Part shown: piece by piece, positions 63,676 to 64,000 of the stretch
Numbering within the stretch: position 1 is the first letter of the stretch
How the letters are laid out: every line of letters begins with the position of its first letter
From: Bradyrhizobium tropiciagri
GTDB lineage: Bacteria > Pseudomonadota > Alphaproteobacteria > Rhizobiales > Xanthobacteraceae
Reading direction: 5' to 3'
Assembly (NCBI RefSeq): GCF_001189845.1
Contig: NZ_LFLZ01000016.1
Span: 81,004-145,003, forward strand
Length of the DNA: 64,000 bases
Program-made: the position numbers and the translations under genes
Notes under the pieces: model-generated
Seen by the model: only the letters and a program-made list of their open reading frames with translations
What the model was told of the DNA's origin: nothing
Databases searched by the model: none

Positions 63676-63705
63676 AAACAATAAAGGCCGCCCGATGCGG
63701 CGGCC
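63676..63705 (-). terminator. Attenuator terminator before trpS
   Basis: On the minus strand, GGCCGCC-GCATCG-GGCGGCC is followed by TTTATTGTTT. It lies 33 bases after the leader-peptide stop and 53 bases before the trpS start. Its 5' arm can pair instead with an upstream segment (63,728-63,735). Confidence 0.85.
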
Positions 63706-63737
63706 CCGAAAATGCATGAACGCGTTCGGCCCGCCTG

Positions 63738-63785
63738 TCAGTCGGCGAGCCACCAGAAATTGGCGATGAAGATCGATCGGTTCAT
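63738..63785 (-). CDS. trpL: Trp leader peptide of the attenuator
   Basis: The open frame [15 protein letters not shown] has two adjacent tryptophan codons at positions 11-12 and a TGA stop. No Shine-Dalgarno sequence precedes the ATG. Instead a promoter ends about seven bases upstream, so the mRNA is probably leaderless, as I recall for the trpL of Sinorhizobium meliloti. Stalling at TGG-TGG would cover the segment GGCTCGCC (63,744-63,751). This frees the GGCGGGCC segment (63,728-63,735) to block the terminator and so allows trpS transcription when charged tRNA-Trp is scarce. Confidence 0.8.
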   Translation of the reverse strand: MNRSIFIANFWWLAD

Positions 63786-63791
63786 GCGTGA

Positions 63792-63820
63792 CCGGTAGGG
63801 CAATCGAGCTTTCGGGTCAA
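63792..63820 (-). promoter_or_regulatory. Promoter of the trp leader
   Basis: On the minus strand, TTGACC (63,815-63,820) and TACCGG (63,792-63,797) are 17 bases apart. The leader ATG begins six bases after the -10 element, where transcription would start. Confidence 0.65.
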
Positions 63821-63861
63821 GATGCGTCAGCTCAGAGCATGATGACTTTGCTTCGAGTCCA

Positions 63862-64000
63862 GGGTCGAACTCCGCTTCACCTCGCCCAGCGCGCGGGGAG
63901 AGGTCGGAACGCATCGTTAGATGCGTTCCGGGTGAGGGGGGCCTCCGCAAACGCAGCGATCACCGAATACGGAGACGGCCCCTCACCCCAGCCCTCTCCC
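63862..64000. repeat. Intergenic hairpin repeat
   Basis: The sequence holds inverted pieces GGAACGCATC/GATGCGTTCC, CTCGCCC...GGGGAGAGG and CCTCACCC, typical of a dispersed GC-rich repeat of Bradyrhizobium. It runs off the window end. No gene is supported here. Confidence 0.7.

Noticed and set aside
1..64000. CRISPR arrays, rRNA genes and intact tRNA genes
   Set aside because: No regularly spaced repeats, rRNA sequence or complete tRNA cloverleaf was seen; only the 3' tRNA-Gln fragment at 33,644-33,690 is present.

Overview
The window looks like a Bradyrhizobium chromosome (Alphaproteobacteria, Hyphomicrobiales). The signs are high GC, a trb-type conjugation cluster of the rhizobial ICE kind, DUF3551 and Omp2b-type porin genes, a MipZ division regulator, and several copies of a palindromic intergenic repeat that I recognise from Bradyrhizobium genomes. 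All identifications come from reading the sequence; no database search was run.

Bases 1-33,690 are the right-hand part of an integrative and conjugative element (ICE) or genomic island. The right boundary is a 47-bp copy of the 3' half of a tRNA-Gln(TTG) gene at 33,644-33,690, which is what an element inserted into a tRNA 3' end leaves behind. The intact tRNA and the integrase should lie left of the window. The left 9 kb is an eroded accessory zone with a membrane GGDEF-EAL protein, an IS701-type remnant, a decayed AbiEii-like nucleotidyltransferase with its HTH partner, a phosphatase-like remnant and an intact hipBA toxin-antitoxin pair. From 9.1 to 29.5 kb the transfer machinery lies mostly on the + strand: AlpA-like HTH, DUF2840, TraF, transglycosylase, relaxase, TraG, CopG-like protein, trbB-C-D-E-J-K-L-F-G-I and DUF2274. 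It is interrupted by an IS110 remnant, an IS110-type transposase gene that lacks a catalytic Asp, and an MFS transporter gene inserted just ahead of trbB. Cargo follows at 29.6-33.4 kb: a TauD/TfdA dioxygenase, a HAD hydrolase, a PaiB-like protein and a crotonase pseudogene.

From 33.7 kb onward the window is core-like chromosome. It contains a divergent Mfd paralogue, a porin, and an LLM flavoprotein/GST/SDR group. A TetR gene and a crotonase gene diverge from tandem operators, followed by mipZ. A sugar-related block (GH79-like glycosidase, TIM-barrel isomerase, MHS-type transporter, phytanoyl-CoA dioxygenase) is transcribed away from a LacI regulator gene with two palindromic operators between them. 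Next is a six-gene hydrogenase-4/complex-I-like cluster (hyfB-C-E-F-G-I) led by an XRE regulator. Its large subunit lacks the NiFe cysteine ligands, so it resembles the energy-converting hydrogenase-related (Ehr) class. CHAD, MarR, crotonase and aldose-epimerase genes follow.

The window ends with a tryptophanyl-tRNA synthetase paralogue. It is preceded by what looks like a complete leaderless transcription attenuator: promoter, 15-codon leader peptide with tandem Trp codons, mutually exclusive hairpins and a terminator.

Single-base contractions break hyfB, hyfC and the Trp-tRNA synthetase gene. All three lie in short G/C runs, so base-calling error must be weighed against real decay.
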